Assembly: GCF_000719775.1 (NCBI RefSeq)
Contig: NZ_JOHR01000001.1
Coordinates: 372,001 to 436,000, forward strand
Length of the DNA: 64,000 bases
From: Streptomyces sp. NRRL F-5135
GTDB lineage: Bacteria > Actinomycetota > Actinomycetes > Streptomycetales > Streptomycetaceae
Reading direction: 5' to 3'
Shown in pieces: positions 8,871 to 18,725 of this stretch. The notes under the pieces are model-generated. The model was not told the origin of the DNA, did not search any database, and saw only the letters and a list, made by a program, of their open reading frames with translations. Positions within the stretch are counted from its first letter, which is position 1. Each line of letters begins with the position of its first letter. A program made the translations under genes and the position numbers.

Positions 8871-10871
8871 ATGGGCAAGCACAGCGGAAGCGCCGTTCGA
8901 GCGCGCACGGAGGCGGCCGGCGCGTCGGCGGGGGCCGCCCGGCCGGTACGGACGCGGCCGCTCCCCGTCCGGAGCACCGTTCGGCTACGGCGGCCCGTCG
9001 ACATCTGGCGCAAGACCGCCCTGAGCGCGGCGGCGGCACTGGCCGTGCCCGACCTGACCCTGCTGGCCCTCGGGCGGCTGGACCTGATCCTGTACACCTC
9101 GGCCGGCGCGATGTGCGCCCTGTACGCGCACGGCCTGCCCTACGCGGCCCGCGCCCGGACGCTGGCGGGGGTGGTCCTGGGAATGACCGTGAGCCTCGGC
9201 GCCGCGCTCACGGCGGGTTCGCTCATCGGCTCGCCCGCCCTGCTCGTCCCGCTCGCCGCGCTGCTGGCGGCCATCCACAAGATGGCGTGCGACGCGACCC
9301 GGATCGGCCCGCCGGGGAATCTGATCCTCACCTTCATCGCGTCCTCGGCGTTCTTCGTGCCGCAGCGCACGGCGGACGTGCCGTTCCATGTCGCGCTCGC
9401 CCTCGGCGGCGGGGCGGTCGCGTGGCTGATCTGCATGGCGCCCGGTCTGGTCCGGCCGCACGACCCCGAACGCACGGCGGTCGCCCGGGCGTTGGAGGCG
9501 GCGGCCGCGCTGTGGCGGGCGCGGGCGCCGCGGCCCCCGGGGGCCGGGGACGACGAAGCGGGTGTGCCCGCGGCGCGCCGGGCGGTGGCCGCGGCGGTGA
9601 GCGCCGCCTGGCACACACTGCGCCTGGTGCCGGACCCCGGGCACGCGCCGGACGCCGCCGGGCCCGCCCCTCGGGCGGACGGCGCCGGCTCCCGGACACC
9701 GCCCGGCCCGGTCCGCACCGGGCTCGAACGGCTCCTCGTGCACGCGGAGTCGTCGCTCACCGCGCCGGGGCCGGGCCCGTTCGCGGTACCGGGGACGTAC
9801 CGTACCCCTGGGCCCGCCGGGGAAGCGGACCGGTGCGCGGAACTGGCCCGTGCGCTCCGGGGCGGCGGGCCGCTGCCGGTCGTCGGCCTCACGGCCGCCG
9901 AGGACCGCGAACTCGCCGGGATCGCCGCCGAGCGGAACACACCGGCGCCCGGCGCCGGGGCGGACAGCGCCCCGGACCGTCGCACCGCCCTCCTCCGGCG
10001 GTCGCGCCGCCCCGCGCCGGGCGGACAGCGGGGGCCGCGGGCCGTCCTGGCCCGGCTGCGTCCCGGCTCACCACTGCTGCCGGCCGGTGCCCGTGTCGCG
10101 GCCGGCTGCGCGCTGGCGGGCTGGGTGTCCCTGGCCGCCGGGGTCGGGCACCCCTACTGGGCCGTGGTCACCGCCGCCTCCGTCTACCAGGCCAACACCA
10201 CGCTCTCCTGGCAGCGGGCCGTCCAGCGCACCCTCGGCAACGTCCTCGGCCTGGGCCTGTTCTTCGCGCTGCTGCCGCTGATCCGCACCGGCCACCTGGC
10301 CATGGTGCTGCTCGCGCTGGCCCTCCAGATCGGGGCGGAGGCGCTCATCACCCGCAACTACTGGCTGGGATCGGTGTGCGTCACCCCCATGGCGCTGCTG
10401 CTGACGGAGTTCGGCGGCGCGCTCCCGGCCCGTACCCTGATCTCCGACCGGCTGATCGACACGCTCGTGGGCGCGGCGGCGGGTCTGGCGTGCTGTGTGG
10501 TGGTCACCAACCGGCGAGCCGCGGACCGGATCGAGGACGCGCTGGCACGGGTGGCGGCGGCGGAACACGCCGCGCGACGCGCGCTCGACGAGGAGCCGGA
10601 CGGTACGGGCGCGGCCCGGGCCCGGCTGGCGTCGGCCCTGACCGAGCTGCGGGAGGCCTTGGATGTGGCCTCGGGCGAGTGGTGGCAACGCGCCCTGCCG
10701 ACGGAGCGGGTGACCGAGGCCGAGCGTTCCGGGCACCACGCCCTGGCTCTCCTCGTCCGGCACTCCACGGCCGCACCGGCCCCCGTGTGCCCGCCGATGA
10801 CCGCGGCGGGCAGAATCGGCCGGACCGACGAAGGAGGGCAGGCGTGGCCGAGGACATCGTCGCCGGGGTGA
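8871..10871 (+). CDS. FUSC-family aromatic-acid-exporter-like membrane protein
   Basis: Membrane protein of 666 residues in the FUSC/YccS/AaeB-like group, which is linked to efflux of aromatic acids or other small compounds. An N-terminal bundle of about six helices starts near residue 48 (LSAAAALAVPDLTLLALG). A long Ala/Pro-rich soluble segment follows at about residues 210-390. A second helical block begins at ARVAAGCALAGWVSLAAG and carries the FUSC-like YWAVVTAASVYQ and TLGNVLGLGLFF. An in-frame TAA 12 bases upstream fixes ATG 8871 as the earliest start; no ribosome binding site is seen, so a leaderless mRNA is possible. The 3' end overlaps the MarR gene by 28 bases. Confidence 0.85.
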   Translation: MGKHSGSAVRARTEAAGASAGAARPVRTRPLPVRSTVRLRRPVDIWRKTALSAAAALAVPDLTLLALGRLDLILYTSAGAMCALYAHGLPYAARARTLAGVVLGMTVSLGAALTAGSLIGSPALLVPLAALLAAIHKMACDATRIGPPGNLILTFIASSAFFVPQRTADVPFHVALALGGGAVAWLICMAPGLVRPHDPERTAVARALEAAAALWRARAPRPPGAGDDEAGVPAARRAVAAAVSAAWHTLRLVPDPGHAPDAAGPAPRADGAGSRTPPGPVRTGLERLLVHAESSLTAPGPGPFAVPGTYRTPGPAGEADRCAELARALRGGGPLPVVGLTAAEDRELAGIAAERNTPAPGAGADSAPDRRTALLRRSRRPAPGGQRGPRAVLARLRPGSPLLPAGARVAAGCALAGWVSLAAGVGHPYWAVVTAASVYQANTTLSWQRAVQRTLGNVLGLGLFFALLPLIRTGHLAMVLLALALQIGAEALITRNYWLGSVCVTPMALLLTEFGGALPARTLISDRLIDTLVGAAAGLACCVVVTNRRAADRIEDALARVAAAEHAARRALDEEPDGTGAARARLASALTELREALDVASGEWWQRALPTERVTEAERSGHHALALLVRHSTAAPAPVCPPMTAAGRIGRTDEGGQAWPRTSSPG

Positions 10872-11350
10872 TCCGGCAGTGGCAGCGGGTGCTGCCCGAG
10901 CTGGACACGGCGCCCATGGCGCTGATCGGGCGGCTCAACCGCTGTTCCGCCCTGCTCCAGCAGGCCGCAGACGCCCCGCTGCGCCGCGCGGGACTGACCC
11001 GCCCCGAGTTCGACATCCTGGGCACGCTGCGCAGGACGGACCGGGAGCTGACGCCGGGTCGGATCGCCCGCGAGACGTTCGCGTCCGGGGCGGCCGTGAC
11101 CAAGCGGCTGCGGCAGTTGGAGAGCCGGGGGCTGATCGCGCGGCGGCCGGACGGCCGCGACCGGCGGGTGTCCCATCTGTCCCTGACCGACGAGGGAGTG
11201 GCGCTGCTCGACCGGCTGCTGCCTGAGCAGTTGGGTTACGAGGCGGCGCTGCTGGAGGGGCTCGGCGCCCGGAACGAGGAGCGGCTCGCGGAGTCCCTGG
11301 GCGAGTTGCTGGTCCTGCTGGAAGGACGTCTGGGCAGCCTGCTGGACTGA
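10844..11350 (+). CDS. MarR-family transcriptional regulator
   Basis: Winged-helix repressor of 168 residues. The core reads LTRPEFDILGTLRR, then the recognition region FASGAAVTKRLRQLESRGLI, then the wing ARRPDGRDRRVSHLSLTDEG, which is diagnostic of MarR proteins. The GTG at 10844 has AAGGAGGG just upstream and lies inside the end of the exporter gene, so the two are translationally coupled. MarR proteins paired with exporters usually bind a palindrome at their own promoter and release it on binding a phenolic ligand. The palindrome at 8833-8856 fits that role. The ligand is not known. Confidence 0.93.
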   Translation: MAEDIVAGVIRQWQRVLPELDTAPMALIGRLNRCSALLQQAADAPLRRAGLTRPEFDILGTLRRTDRELTPGRIARETFASGAAVTKRLRQLESRGLIARRPDGRDRRVSHLSLTDEGVALLDRLLPEQLGYEAALLEGLGARNEERLAESLGELLVLLEGRLGSLLD

Positions 11351-11497
11351 GCCGGTGTCCGGGCGTGGGGCACGGCGCGCGTCGTGGCGCGGGGCGCGAA
11401 GCGCGCCGCGCCCCGAGGCCGTGGGCGTCGTGCCCCCGAGGCCGTGAGCGTCGTGGGCCCGGGCCGGACGGTCAGGCCGGCCGGCCCCCGCCCGTGG

Positions 11498-13387
11498 TCA
11501 GGCGTCCACCCGCGCGCCCGGGGCCGCCGCCGTCAGGGCCCCGCGGGCGACCGTGTCCGCCTGGCGGAACAGCTCGGCGTTCGCACGGGCCCGCGCTCCG
11601 ATCGCCGTGTTCCACTGCACGCCCTCGATCGGGATGCCGACCGCGAAGAGGTGCGGATGCGGCCGGCCCGTGGCGTCCCGCACGGTCAGCTCCGCCGGGT
11701 CCACGTCCAGCGCGCCCGACGCCCGCCTCCCGTCCCCCGTGCCCGCCAGGTGCGGACGGGCCAGGCCCGAGGCGAGCAGGCCGCGCAGCAGCGGATCGGC
11801 GGTGCGGGCCAGGTCGGCACCCGGCAGCCAGGCGTCCAGCAGGGCGCGGGCCGTGGCCGGGGGGCCGTCCACCGTCGGGGAGGTGACGGAGAACCGGCGG
11901 GACCGGGCGTCGACGGTGAGGGCGGGGCGCGCGCCGGTGAACTCGACCACGCCCGCGTCGTACAGGGCGATCAGCTCGGCGACGCGGCTCGCGGGCGGCC
12001 CACTGGAGACATGGGCGCCGAAGGCCCGGAACCAGGCCAGTTCGGGGACGGAGCCGCCGGTCAGCACGCCCGCGGCGACGACCCGCCGCACCTGCCCCTT
12101 CACCGCGGCGACCGCCGCCGCGGCGGCCTTGAGCGGGCTGGTCCCGGGCGCGCGGGCCTCGCGCAGGTCCGCGCGCAGCCGCTCGCGCAGCCAGTCGCCG
12201 AAGGCCTCGCGGCCGGGGAACGTCCGGCCTGCCAGCGGCCGGTCCAGGTCGATGAGGTCGAAGCGGTCGGCGGGGTCCTCGAACGCCTCGGCCAGCAGCT
12301 CCGCCCATGCCTCGGAGCCGTGGTCCACGGCCGCGTACCGGTCCAGGAAGTCACCGGCCGGCAGCCGGCAGACCTCGGGACGCAGCTGGAGCAGGAGCCG
12401 GTACCAGGCGGCGCCCGCCTCCTTGGCGATCAGTGGCCAGACGTCGGTCAGGAAGCCGACCGAGCCCGGCTCACGGGCCATCAGTTTCGCGGTCGCCGTG
12501 GCGTCGAAGAAGCGCGGAGTGTGGCCGGCCGGCAGCCGTCCCGGCTCCTCGGGCTTGGCCAGGTACGGCACGCCCCGGCCCGATCCGGCGAGGATCCTGG
12601 GCTCGCGGCCCGAGGGCAGGTAGCGCAGGGCGCCGGAGGCTCCCGCGGGTCCCAGCGGTTCGAAGCGACCGCCGCGCCCGGCGGTGAGCAGCGCCAGCTG
12701 GTCGAAGAAGTTGAGCGCCAGGCCGCGGACGAGTACGGGTTCCCCGGGCGGCAGCAGGTCGAGCGCGGCTTCGTGCGGGTGGCCGGGCGGGACGTGGACG
12801 AGCCCGTGGCGCTCCGCCGCCGCGGTGAGGTCGCGTTGCTCGGGCCCGGGTTCCCGGTCGGTGTGTCCGGTGGCGAGCACGACCGCGTCGACGACCAGTG
12901 AGCGGCCGTCCGCCAGACGCAGCCGCAGTCGCCGCCCGGGCACCTCCTCCAGGGCGACGGCCCGTGTCGCGTGGTGGACGACGCGGACGGACGGCGGCGC
13001 GGAGCGTACGACCTCCTGATGGGCCCACGTCAGGTAACGGCCCATCAGCGCACGGCTCGCGTGCTGCCATTCCTCCAACGCCGGGGCGCCGGGAACACCG
13101 GGCTCGTGCGCGCGGACCCACTGGAGGAAAGTGGGCCCGGTGGTCGCGGGACCGGCCATGGTCACGGTGTCGTCGGGGAAGGCGGTGGCGTGCCCGGCGA
13201 GCGTGTTCATCAGCAGGTGTTCCGGCTGCCCCGGGGACCAGACCCGGCCGGCGCCGGGCGGGTGCTCGTCCACCACGTGCAGGTCGGCGGGGAGGGCGGC
13301 CCAGGGGCCGCCGGGGCCGAGGTTCGCCGTGAGGCGTTCCAGTACGGCGCTGCCGCGCGGCCCCGCCCCGACGACCGCGACGCTCAC
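11498..13387 (-). CDS. FAD/NAD(P)-binding protein
   Basis: Protein of 629 residues with an N-terminal Rossmann dinucleotide site (VSVAVVGAGPRGSAVLERL). A second nucleotide segment appears around VVLATGHTDREPGPE, as in the FAD/NAD(P)-binding superfamily common in actinobacteria. No substrate is established for this group. The frame opens at a TTG that overlaps the previous stop, but the GTG at 13387 is preferred because GAGG lies 9 bases before it and the Rossmann strand starts at once. It is the last gene of the run from the CMD protein through the ABC transporter and the M19 peptidase, 11 bases after the latter. A role as the redox step for the imported compound is inference. Confidence 0.75.
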   Translation of the reverse strand: MSVAVVGAGPRGSAVLERLTANLGPGGPWAALPADLHVVDEHPPGAGRVWSPGQPEHLLMNTLAGHATAFPDDTVTMAGPATTGPTFLQWVRAHEPGVPGAPALEEWQHASRALMGRYLTWAHQEVVRSAPPSVRVVHHATRAVALEEVPGRRLRLRLADGRSLVVDAVVLATGHTDREPGPEQRDLTAAAERHGLVHVPPGHPHEAALDLLPPGEPVLVRGLALNFFDQLALLTAGRGGRFEPLGPAGASGALRYLPSGREPRILAGSGRGVPYLAKPEEPGRLPAGHTPRFFDATATAKLMAREPGSVGFLTDVWPLIAKEAGAAWYRLLLQLRPEVCRLPAGDFLDRYAAVDHGSEAWAELLAEAFEDPADRFDLIDLDRPLAGRTFPGREAFGDWLRERLRADLREARAPGTSPLKAAAAAVAAVKGQVRRVVAAGVLTGGSVPELAWFRAFGAHVSSGPPASRVAELIALYDAGVVEFTGARPALTVDARSRRFSVTSPTVDGPPATARALLDAWLPGADLARTADPLLRGLLASGLARPHLAGTGDGRRASGALDVDPAELTVRDATGRPHPHLFAVGIPIEGVQWNTAIGARARANAELFRQADTVARGALTAAAPGARVDA

Positions 13388-13398
13388 CGGTCCCGGCC

Positions 13399-14439
13399 TC
13401 AACGCTCGGTGTCCCAGATCTCCGCCAGGACGCGCCGGAGGTTGCCGCTGAGGACCTTGGCGATGTCGTCGGCGGTGTAACCGCGGCCGACCAGCAGTTC
13501 GGTGATGCGCGGGAGGTCCGCGGGGGTGCCCATGCCGACCGGGTGCATCCGCTCCAGGTCCAGGTCCTCGCCCGCCATGGGGATCTCGGGGTAGAGGCGG
13601 CGGACCCGGGCCATGCCCTCGCGGGTGTACTTGCGCTCGTCGCCGACGTCCGTGCCCACGATGACGTGGTCGATGCCGACGAGCTCGACCAGGTGGTCGA
13701 TGTTGTCGGCGAACACCTCGGCGCCCGGGCGCCGGGTCAGGCCCTCGGGGCTGAGGAAGCCGGACTTGGCGGCGAGCCCGAACACCCCGCCTCGCGCGGC
13801 GAGTTCGCGGACGACGACATCGCTCTTGTTGCGCGGACTGTCCACGAAGTGGGTCAGGCCGGCGTGGGTGACGAGCACGGGCTTCTCGGAGACCTCGATC
13901 GTCTCCAGGGTGGAGCGCTCGCCGGTGTGCGACAGGTCGAGGGCGACCCCGAGCCGGTTGCTCTCCTTGATCAGGGCGCGGCCGAAGCGGCTGAGTCCGC
14001 CGTTGGCGACCTCGCCACTGCCGTCACCGGCGTAGTTGCGGTTCTGGTACGTGAGCCCCATGAAGCGCAGGCCCATCCGGTGCAGGGCCTCCAGCCGCCA
14101 CAGGTCCTCGCCCACCGGCTTGCTGTCCTCGAACCCGGCGAACCAGGCGACCCGGCCCTCGGCCTTGGCGCGGTCGACGTCGTCCAGACCGTACGCCTGG
14201 AAGATCCGGCCGCCGGTCTCCCGCAGCCGGCGCTGCCAGCCGACGATGCCCGCCGCGGCGGCGTCGAAGTCCTGCGAGATGGACACCGCGTGGTTGATCG
14301 CCGTGACCCCGGAGGCGGCGAGCTTGCCCAGGTACGTCTCGTCCGACCAGGCCAGCGGGGTGCAGTCGAGCGCGTTGAAGACGATGTTGTCGCGGTGCAG
14401 CCGGGCGGCGTCGAGGGGCTGTGCCGAGGTGACGGACAC
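13399..14439 (-). CDS. Membrane dipeptidase-like amidohydrolase, peptidase M19
   Basis: Zinc-dependent dipeptidase of the renal dipeptidase family, 346 residues. Visible family features are FNALDCTPLAW at the N-terminus, a region where related enzymes usually carry a metal-binding HxD, then the metal ligands in ALDLSHTGE and VLVTHAGLTHF, and GIDHVIVGTDVGDE near the C-terminus. There is no signal peptide or anchor, so it is cytoplasmic despite the family name. The GTG at 14439 has AAGGAG 7 bases upstream. It lies 112 bases after the second permease gene and just before the FAD protein. It may hydrolyse a dipeptide-like or N-acyl compound imported by the transporter. The apparent Asp-Cys in place of the usual first ligand pair deserves checking. 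Confidence 0.82.
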   Translation of the reverse strand: MSVTSAQPLDAARLHRDNIVFNALDCTPLAWSDETYLGKLAASGVTAINHAVSISQDFDAAAAGIVGWQRRLRETGGRIFQAYGLDDVDRAKAEGRVAWFAGFEDSKPVGEDLWRLEALHRMGLRFMGLTYQNRNYAGDGSGEVANGGLSRFGRALIKESNRLGVALDLSHTGERSTLETIEVSEKPVLVTHAGLTHFVDSPRNKSDVVVRELAARGGVFGLAAKSGFLSPEGLTRRPGAEVFADNIDHLVELVGIDHVIVGTDVGDERKYTREGMARVRRLYPEIPMAGEDLDLERMHPVGMGTPADLPRITELLVGRGYTADDIAKVLSGNLRRVLAEIWDTER

Positions 14440-14551
14440 GGTGGATCTCCTTGGAACGGGTGGGGCGGGAAAGCGGGGGCGGCCGGACAGCGCCTCGATC
14501 CGGCCGAGCGGCCGAGCGGCCCGGGACCGGCCGGGGCGCGGGCGGGGTCGC

Positions 14552-15352
14552 TCAGCCGGACCGCAGGGTGCGGCGCAGGCCGAGGCCGCGTTCGACGAGG
14601 ACGACGACCACGACGGACAGGAGCACGAGCAGGACGGAGAGGGAGGCCACGGACGGGTCGCTGCGGTACTCGACGTACTGCAGGACCGCCACCGGCAGCG
14701 GCACGGTGTTCTGGCCGGAGACGAACAGGGAGATGACGGTCTCGTCGAAGGACAGCAGGAAGGCGATGACGCCGCCCGAGAAGAGTCCGGGTCTGATGGC
14801 CGGCAGGGTGATCCGCCAGAAGGTGGTGAAGCCGCCCGCGCCGAGGGTGCGTGCCGCCTCCTCGGCGCGCGGGTCGGCGGACACCAGGGACGCGGAGACG
14901 GTCCGTACGACGTACGGCACGGTCACGCCCAGGTGGGCCAGGATCAGCCCCCAGTAGGTGTCGGTGAGCGGGATCGGGGCGAGGATCAGCAGCAGCGCCA
15001 GGCCGAGCACGATGTGCGGCACGAGCAGCGGCGAGAGGAAGGCCGCCTCGACGGCGCTCCGGCCGCGGAAGCGCAGCCGGGTCAGCGCGAGCGCGGCCGG
15101 TACGCCCGTGAGGACCGCCAGCAGCGCGGTCGCCGCGGCGGTGACGCCGCTGACCTGGAAGCCCTCGCGGAAGGCCTCGTTCGCGAAGACCTGCCGGTAG
15201 GCGTCGAGGGTGAATCCCTCGGGCGGGAAGCGCAGGTACGTCGCGTTGTCGAAGGACTCCACGAGCACGATGATGATCGGCGCGAGAAGGAACAGGTACA
15301 GGACCGTCAGGACGACGGACCGGGCGGCCCGGGACAGGCGGCTGACGTTCAT
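14552..15352 (-). CDS. ABC transporter permease, PotC-like
   Basis: Inner membrane permease of 266 residues with about six helices. The EAA loop is visible as EEAARTLGAGGFTTFWRITLPAIRPGL, in the position that contacts the ATPase. The sequence resembles PotC/YdcV permeases of polyamine-type importers (LAPIIIVLVESF near the start, SFDETVISLF late). The ATG overlaps the stop of the upstream permease gene as ATGA. It pairs with the 343-residue permease, the ATPase and the lipoprotein binder encoded next to it. Confidence 0.92.
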   Translation of the reverse strand: MNVSRLSRAARSVVLTVLYLFLLAPIIIVLVESFDNATYLRFPPEGFTLDAYRQVFANEAFREGFQVSGVTAAATALLAVLTGVPAALALTRLRFRGRSAVEAAFLSPLLVPHIVLGLALLLILAPIPLTDTYWGLILAHLGVTVPYVVRTVSASLVSADPRAEEAARTLGAGGFTTFWRITLPAIRPGLFSGGVIAFLLSFDETVISLFVSGQNTVPLPVAVLQYVEYRSDPSVASLSVLLVLLSVVVVVLVERGLGLRRTLRSG

Positions 15353-16380
15353 GACCGTGCCTCCCCCGGTCCGGTGAAACGCGCTTCGAGGGCTTTCTGG
15401 GCCCACAGGTAGAGCGAGATGACCACGCCGAAGACGGCGAGCAGCAGGACGGAGAGGACGGCGGCCACCGGCCAGTTGAGTGCGGTGATGGCCTCGTCGT
15501 AGATCTCGGTGGCGAGCACGAAGACCCGTCCGCCGCCGATGAGCCGGGGGGTGACGTAGCCGCTGAGGCTGAGTACGAACACCAGCAGCGCGGCGGTGAG
15601 GACACCCGGCAGGGTGAGCGGCAGCACGATCCGCCGGAACACCGTGCGCCGGGGTGCGCCCAGGGCGGCGGCGGCGTGTTCCAGCGCCGGGTCGAGCCGG
15701 CCGAACCCGCTGATCATCGCGAGGATGGCGAACGGCATGTAGATCTCCGTCGAGGCGATGACGACACCGGTGAGGTTGTTGGCGAGGTGCAGCGGGGTGT
15801 CTGTCAGCCCCAGGCCGTCCAGGGTCTTGTTGACCACGCCCTGGGTGCCGAGGATCGCCATCCAGCCGAAGGTGCGGGCGACGGAGGAGATCAGCAGCGG
15901 CGCGACGGCGAGCGCGACGAGCAGGCTGCGCCACCGGCTGGTCGTACGGGCCAGGAACAGGGCCACGGGGTAGGAGACGACGAGCGTGCAGAGGGTGACG
16001 AGGACCCCGAGCTCGAGGGTCTGTCCGATGACGTTCCAGTAGTGGGAACTGCCGAGGACGTGGGTGAAGGTGGCGACGGAGAGTGTCTGCCGGATGACAC
16101 CGCCGTCCTCGGCCTCGTTGAGCGACATGCGCAGGACCCAGACCAGGGGCAGCGCGTAGGTCAGCAGCAGGGCGAGCAGCCCGGGCAGGAGCAGCGCGAA
16201 CGCGACGCGGCCGGGCGAGCGGCGCCGGGTGGCGGCCGGGGCGGGCCCGGCCGCGGAGGGGTGCGGGGCGCCACCGCTTCCGGGTGTCGCCGCGGGCCCG
16301 GGGGATTCCGGCGTGCCGGCGGACGCGGGAGGGTCCGGTGGGGTCCGCGCGTGGGCCGGGTCCGGGGAGTCTGCCGTCAT
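15349..16380 (-). CDS. ABC transporter permease, PotB-like
   Basis: Permease of 343 residues. The first 55 residues are a Pro/Ala/Gly-rich cytoplasmic extension not found in the short family members. About six helices follow, starting at VAFALLLPGLLALLLTYALP. The EAA loop reads EHAAAALGAPRRTVFRRIVLPLT. It resembles PotB/YdcU permeases for spermidine/putrescine-class substrates. The ATG overlaps the ATPase stop as TGATG. It is the partner of the PotC-like permease downstream. Confidence 0.92.
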   Translation of the reverse strand: MTADSPDPAHARTPPDPPASAGTPESPGPAATPGSGGAPHPSAAGPAPAATRRRSPGRVAFALLLPGLLALLLTYALPLVWVLRMSLNEAEDGGVIRQTLSVATFTHVLGSSHYWNVIGQTLELGVLVTLCTLVVSYPVALFLARTTSRWRSLLVALAVAPLLISSVARTFGWMAILGTQGVVNKTLDGLGLTDTPLHLANNLTGVVIASTEIYMPFAILAMISGFGRLDPALEHAAAALGAPRRTVFRRIVLPLTLPGVLTAALLVFVLSLSGYVTPRLIGGGRVFVLATEIYDEAITALNWPVAAVLSVLLLAVFGVVISLYLWAQKALEARFTGPGEARS

Positions 16381-17555
16381 CAGCGGCTTCCCTCCGAGTC
16401 GCCGTCCTCGTCCGACACCAGCCGGGGCGCCGCGTGGTCCCAGGTCAGCTCCACCTCGGCGCCCGGGCCGAAGGGCTCCTGGGTGCCGGTGGGCCGCTCG
16501 ACGTCCAGGAGCGGACCGTCGTCACCGACGCGCACCCGGTACGCCACGGTCTCGCCCGCGTACCCCGCGGAGAGCACCGTGCCGCGCACCGCTCCCGTGC
16601 CGCCGGCCGCGGGGGACAGCGCGATCCGGTGCGGGCGCAGCATGACCGTGGCCGTGCCGCCGCGCGCCACCGGCTCACCGGCCGCCGGGACCCGGCCGAG
16701 GCCGTCCAGCGCGACCAGGGTGTGGTCGCCGTCCTGGCCCTCGGCCGTGCCGGGGAGCAGGTTGGCCCGGCCCACGAAGCGGGCGACGAAGGAGCGGGCG
16801 GGCCGCTCGTAGATGTCCTCGGGCGAGCCGGTCTGCTCGATCCGGCCGTGGTTCATCACGGCGACGCGGTCGGCCATGGACAGCGCCTCCTGCTGGTCGT
16901 GCGTGACGAACACGGTGGTCACACCGGTCTCGCGCTGGATCCGGCAGATCTCGTCGCGCATCGCGGCGCGCAGCTGTGCGTCCAGGTTGGACAGTGGTTC
17001 GTCGAGCAGGAGCACGGCGGGCTCCACGACCAGCGCGCGGGCCAGCGCGACACGCTGCTGCTGGCCGCCGGAGAGCTGGGCGATCCGGCGGCCGGCGAGG
17101 TGGCCGAGCCGGACGAGCTCCAGCGCCTCGGCCACCTTGCGCTTGAGGTCCGCCTTGGGGGTCTTGCGCATCTCGAGCCCGAAGGCCACGTTGCGCGCCA
17201 CGTCCAGGTGCGGGAAGAGCGCGTACGACTGGAAGACCACGCCCATGTCACGGCGGTGCACGGGTGCGTCGGTGATGTCGCGGCCGCCGACCCGGACGCG
17301 GCCCGCCGTGGGCTCCACCAGGCCGGCGATCATGCGCAGCGTGGTGGACTTGCCGCAGCCGGAGGGGCCGAGGACGGCGAGCATCCGGCCGCGCTCCACG
17401 GCGAGGTCGACCCCGCGCACCGCGGCGCCGTCCTTGCCCGGGTAGGTCTTGACCAGTCCGTCCAGCACCAGGTGCGCGGCGGAGCCCTCGGGGGACGGGG
17501 TGTCCCCCGCCGGCGCGGCGGGCGCCGACGGGGTGCGGGCCGGGGCGTCAGCCAC
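16380..17555 (-). CDS. ABC transporter ATP-binding protein, PotA-like
   Basis: ATPase of 391 residues that powers the adjacent importer. Motifs are complete: Walker [11 protein letters not shown]-loop [10 protein letters not shown], signature [15 protein letters not shown], Walker [13 protein letters not shown] and the switch His in [13 protein letters not shown]-terminal TOBE-type domain ([10 protein letters not shown]) follows, as in PotA/MalK-class proteins. The first 30 residues are a Pro/Ala-rich extension. The GTG at 17555 lies within the last 8 bases of the binder gene, with AGGAGG upstream inside that gene, so translation is coupled. Confidence 0.95.
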   Translation of the reverse strand: MADAPARTPSAPAAPAGDTPSPEGSAAHLVLDGLVKTYPGKDGAAVRGVDLAVERGRMLAVLGPSGCGKSTTLRMIAGLVEPTAGRVRVGGRDITDAPVHRRDMGVVFQSYALFPHLDVARNVAFGLEMRKTPKADLKRKVAEALELVRLGHLAGRRIAQLSGGQQQRVALARALVVEPAVLLLDEPLSNLDAQLRAAMRDEICRIQRETGVTTVFVTHDQQEALSMADRVAVMNHGRIEQTGSPEDIYERPARSFVARFVGRANLLPGTAEGQDGDHTLVALDGLGRVPAAGEPVARGGTATVMLRPHRIALSPAAGGTGAVRGTVLSAGYAGETVAYRVRVGDDGPLLDVERPTGTQEPFGPGAEVELTWDHAAPRLVSDEDGDSEGSR

Positions 17556-18633
17556 CGATGACCTCCTGCTTGATGCGGTCGACCCAGGCGGTGTAGCGGG
17601 TGGTCAGCCAGTTCCAGTCCACCGGGATCTGGTTCTTCTGCTGCTCGGCGGAGGCCGTGGTGCGCTCCTTCGCGTCCGCGCTGAGCGTGACGTCCTTGTT
17701 GACGGGCGCGTAGTACGCCTCGTCGTCGAACGCCTTCTGCGCCTTCGCGCCGATGGCGTAGTCGATGAACTTCTCCGCGGCGGCCGTGTGCCGCGAGTTG
17801 TTGACCAGGTTGATGGTGTTGACCTGGGTGACCGTGCCCTCCTTGGGGAGGACCGGCTGCACGACACCGTCGGAGGTGTTCTTGTAGTACTGCCCCCGGG
17901 CGTTCCATCCGACGGCGATGTCGGCGTCACCGGACTGGATCGCGGTGTAGACGTCGGGCGAGGGCTGCCAGGTCTGGACGGCGGGCGAGAGCTGCTTGAG
18001 CTTGTCGATCGCCGGGTCGATGTCCTGCTTGTAGTCGGCACCCAGGATCTTCTCCAGGGCGACGATGAGCGCGACGCCGCGCGTGTCCGCGATGGGCATC
18101 GCGAGCTTGCCCTTGTACCGCGCGTCCCAGAGGTCGTTCCAGCTGGTGGGCGCCTTCTTGACCTTCTCGGAGTTGTAGAGGATCGACAGGCTGTCGAAGG
18201 TGAGCGCGGGCCCGTGGCCGGTCTTGCTCCTGGCGGTGTCGACGAGGCGGTCGAGGTTGGGCACCTTCTCCGCGTCGAGTTGGGCGAACAGCTTCTCCTT
18301 GTTGGCCGTGGGCGCCACGGAGCTGTCCATCAGGGCGACGTCGGCGACCGGTCGGCTCTTGCTCGCGCGCAGCTTGGCCAGCACCTCGGAGGAGTTCTGG
18401 ATCGGTACGTACGTGACCTCGATGTCGGGGTTGGCCTTCTCGAACGGCTCGATCACCGTCTTGGTGAAGGTGTCCTGGAAGGTGCCGTAGAAGCCCATGA
18501 AGGTGACGGTCTGCTTCCCTCCGCCGCCGGATGAGCCGGACGGCGAGGTGGCGGTGGAGGAGCAGGCGGTCGCCAGCAGCGCGGTGGCCGACAGTACGGC
18601 GGCGGAGGTGAGGGCAGGACGGAGGGAAGGCAT
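17548..18633 (-). CDS. ABC transporter substrate-binding lipoprotein, PotD/PotF-like
   Basis: Lipoprotein of 361 residues with the lipobox LATAC and a Ser/Gly linker. The sequence is of the spermidine/putrescine-type binder family (TFMGFYGTFQDTFTKTVIEPFEKANPDIEVTYV split over the first lobe, WNDLWDARYKGKLAMP, then VNTINLVNNSRHTAAAEKFIDYAI). Such binders also recognise iron, thiamine-like or opine-type ligands, so polyamine is only one option. GGAGA stands before the ATG. The AhpD-like gene ends about 90 bases upstream on the same strand, and the ATPase gene overlaps the 3' end. Confidence 0.9.
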   Translation of the reverse strand: MPSLRPALTSAAVLSATALLATACSSTATSPSGSSGGGGKQTVTFMGFYGTFQDTFTKTVIEPFEKANPDIEVTYVPIQNSSEVLAKLRASKSRPVADVALMDSSVAPTANKEKLFAQLDAEKVPNLDRLVDTARSKTGHGPALTFDSLSILYNSEKVKKAPTSWNDLWDARYKGKLAMPIADTRGVALIVALEKILGADYKQDIDPAIDKLKQLSPAVQTWQPSPDVYTAIQSGDADIAVGWNARGQYYKNTSDGVVQPVLPKEGTVTQVNTINLVNNSRHTAAAEKFIDYAIGAKAQKAFDDEAYYAPVNKDVTLSADAKERTTASAEQQKNQIPVDWNWLTTRYTAWVDRIKQEVIGG

Positions 18634-18725
18634 CGCGGTCTCCGGTCGGGCGGGATGACGGGGAAGGGCGGGGAGGGAAGGGCGCGGGGCGACGTCGGAC
18701 CGCGGGCCCCGGCGGGACGGGAGGG

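Noticed and set aside
8855..10843. Upstream part of the long + frame that ends in the MarR protein
   Set aside because: Before GTG 10844 the text is Arg/Gly/Pro-rich and out of frame with the FUSC protein; only the MarR part is coding.
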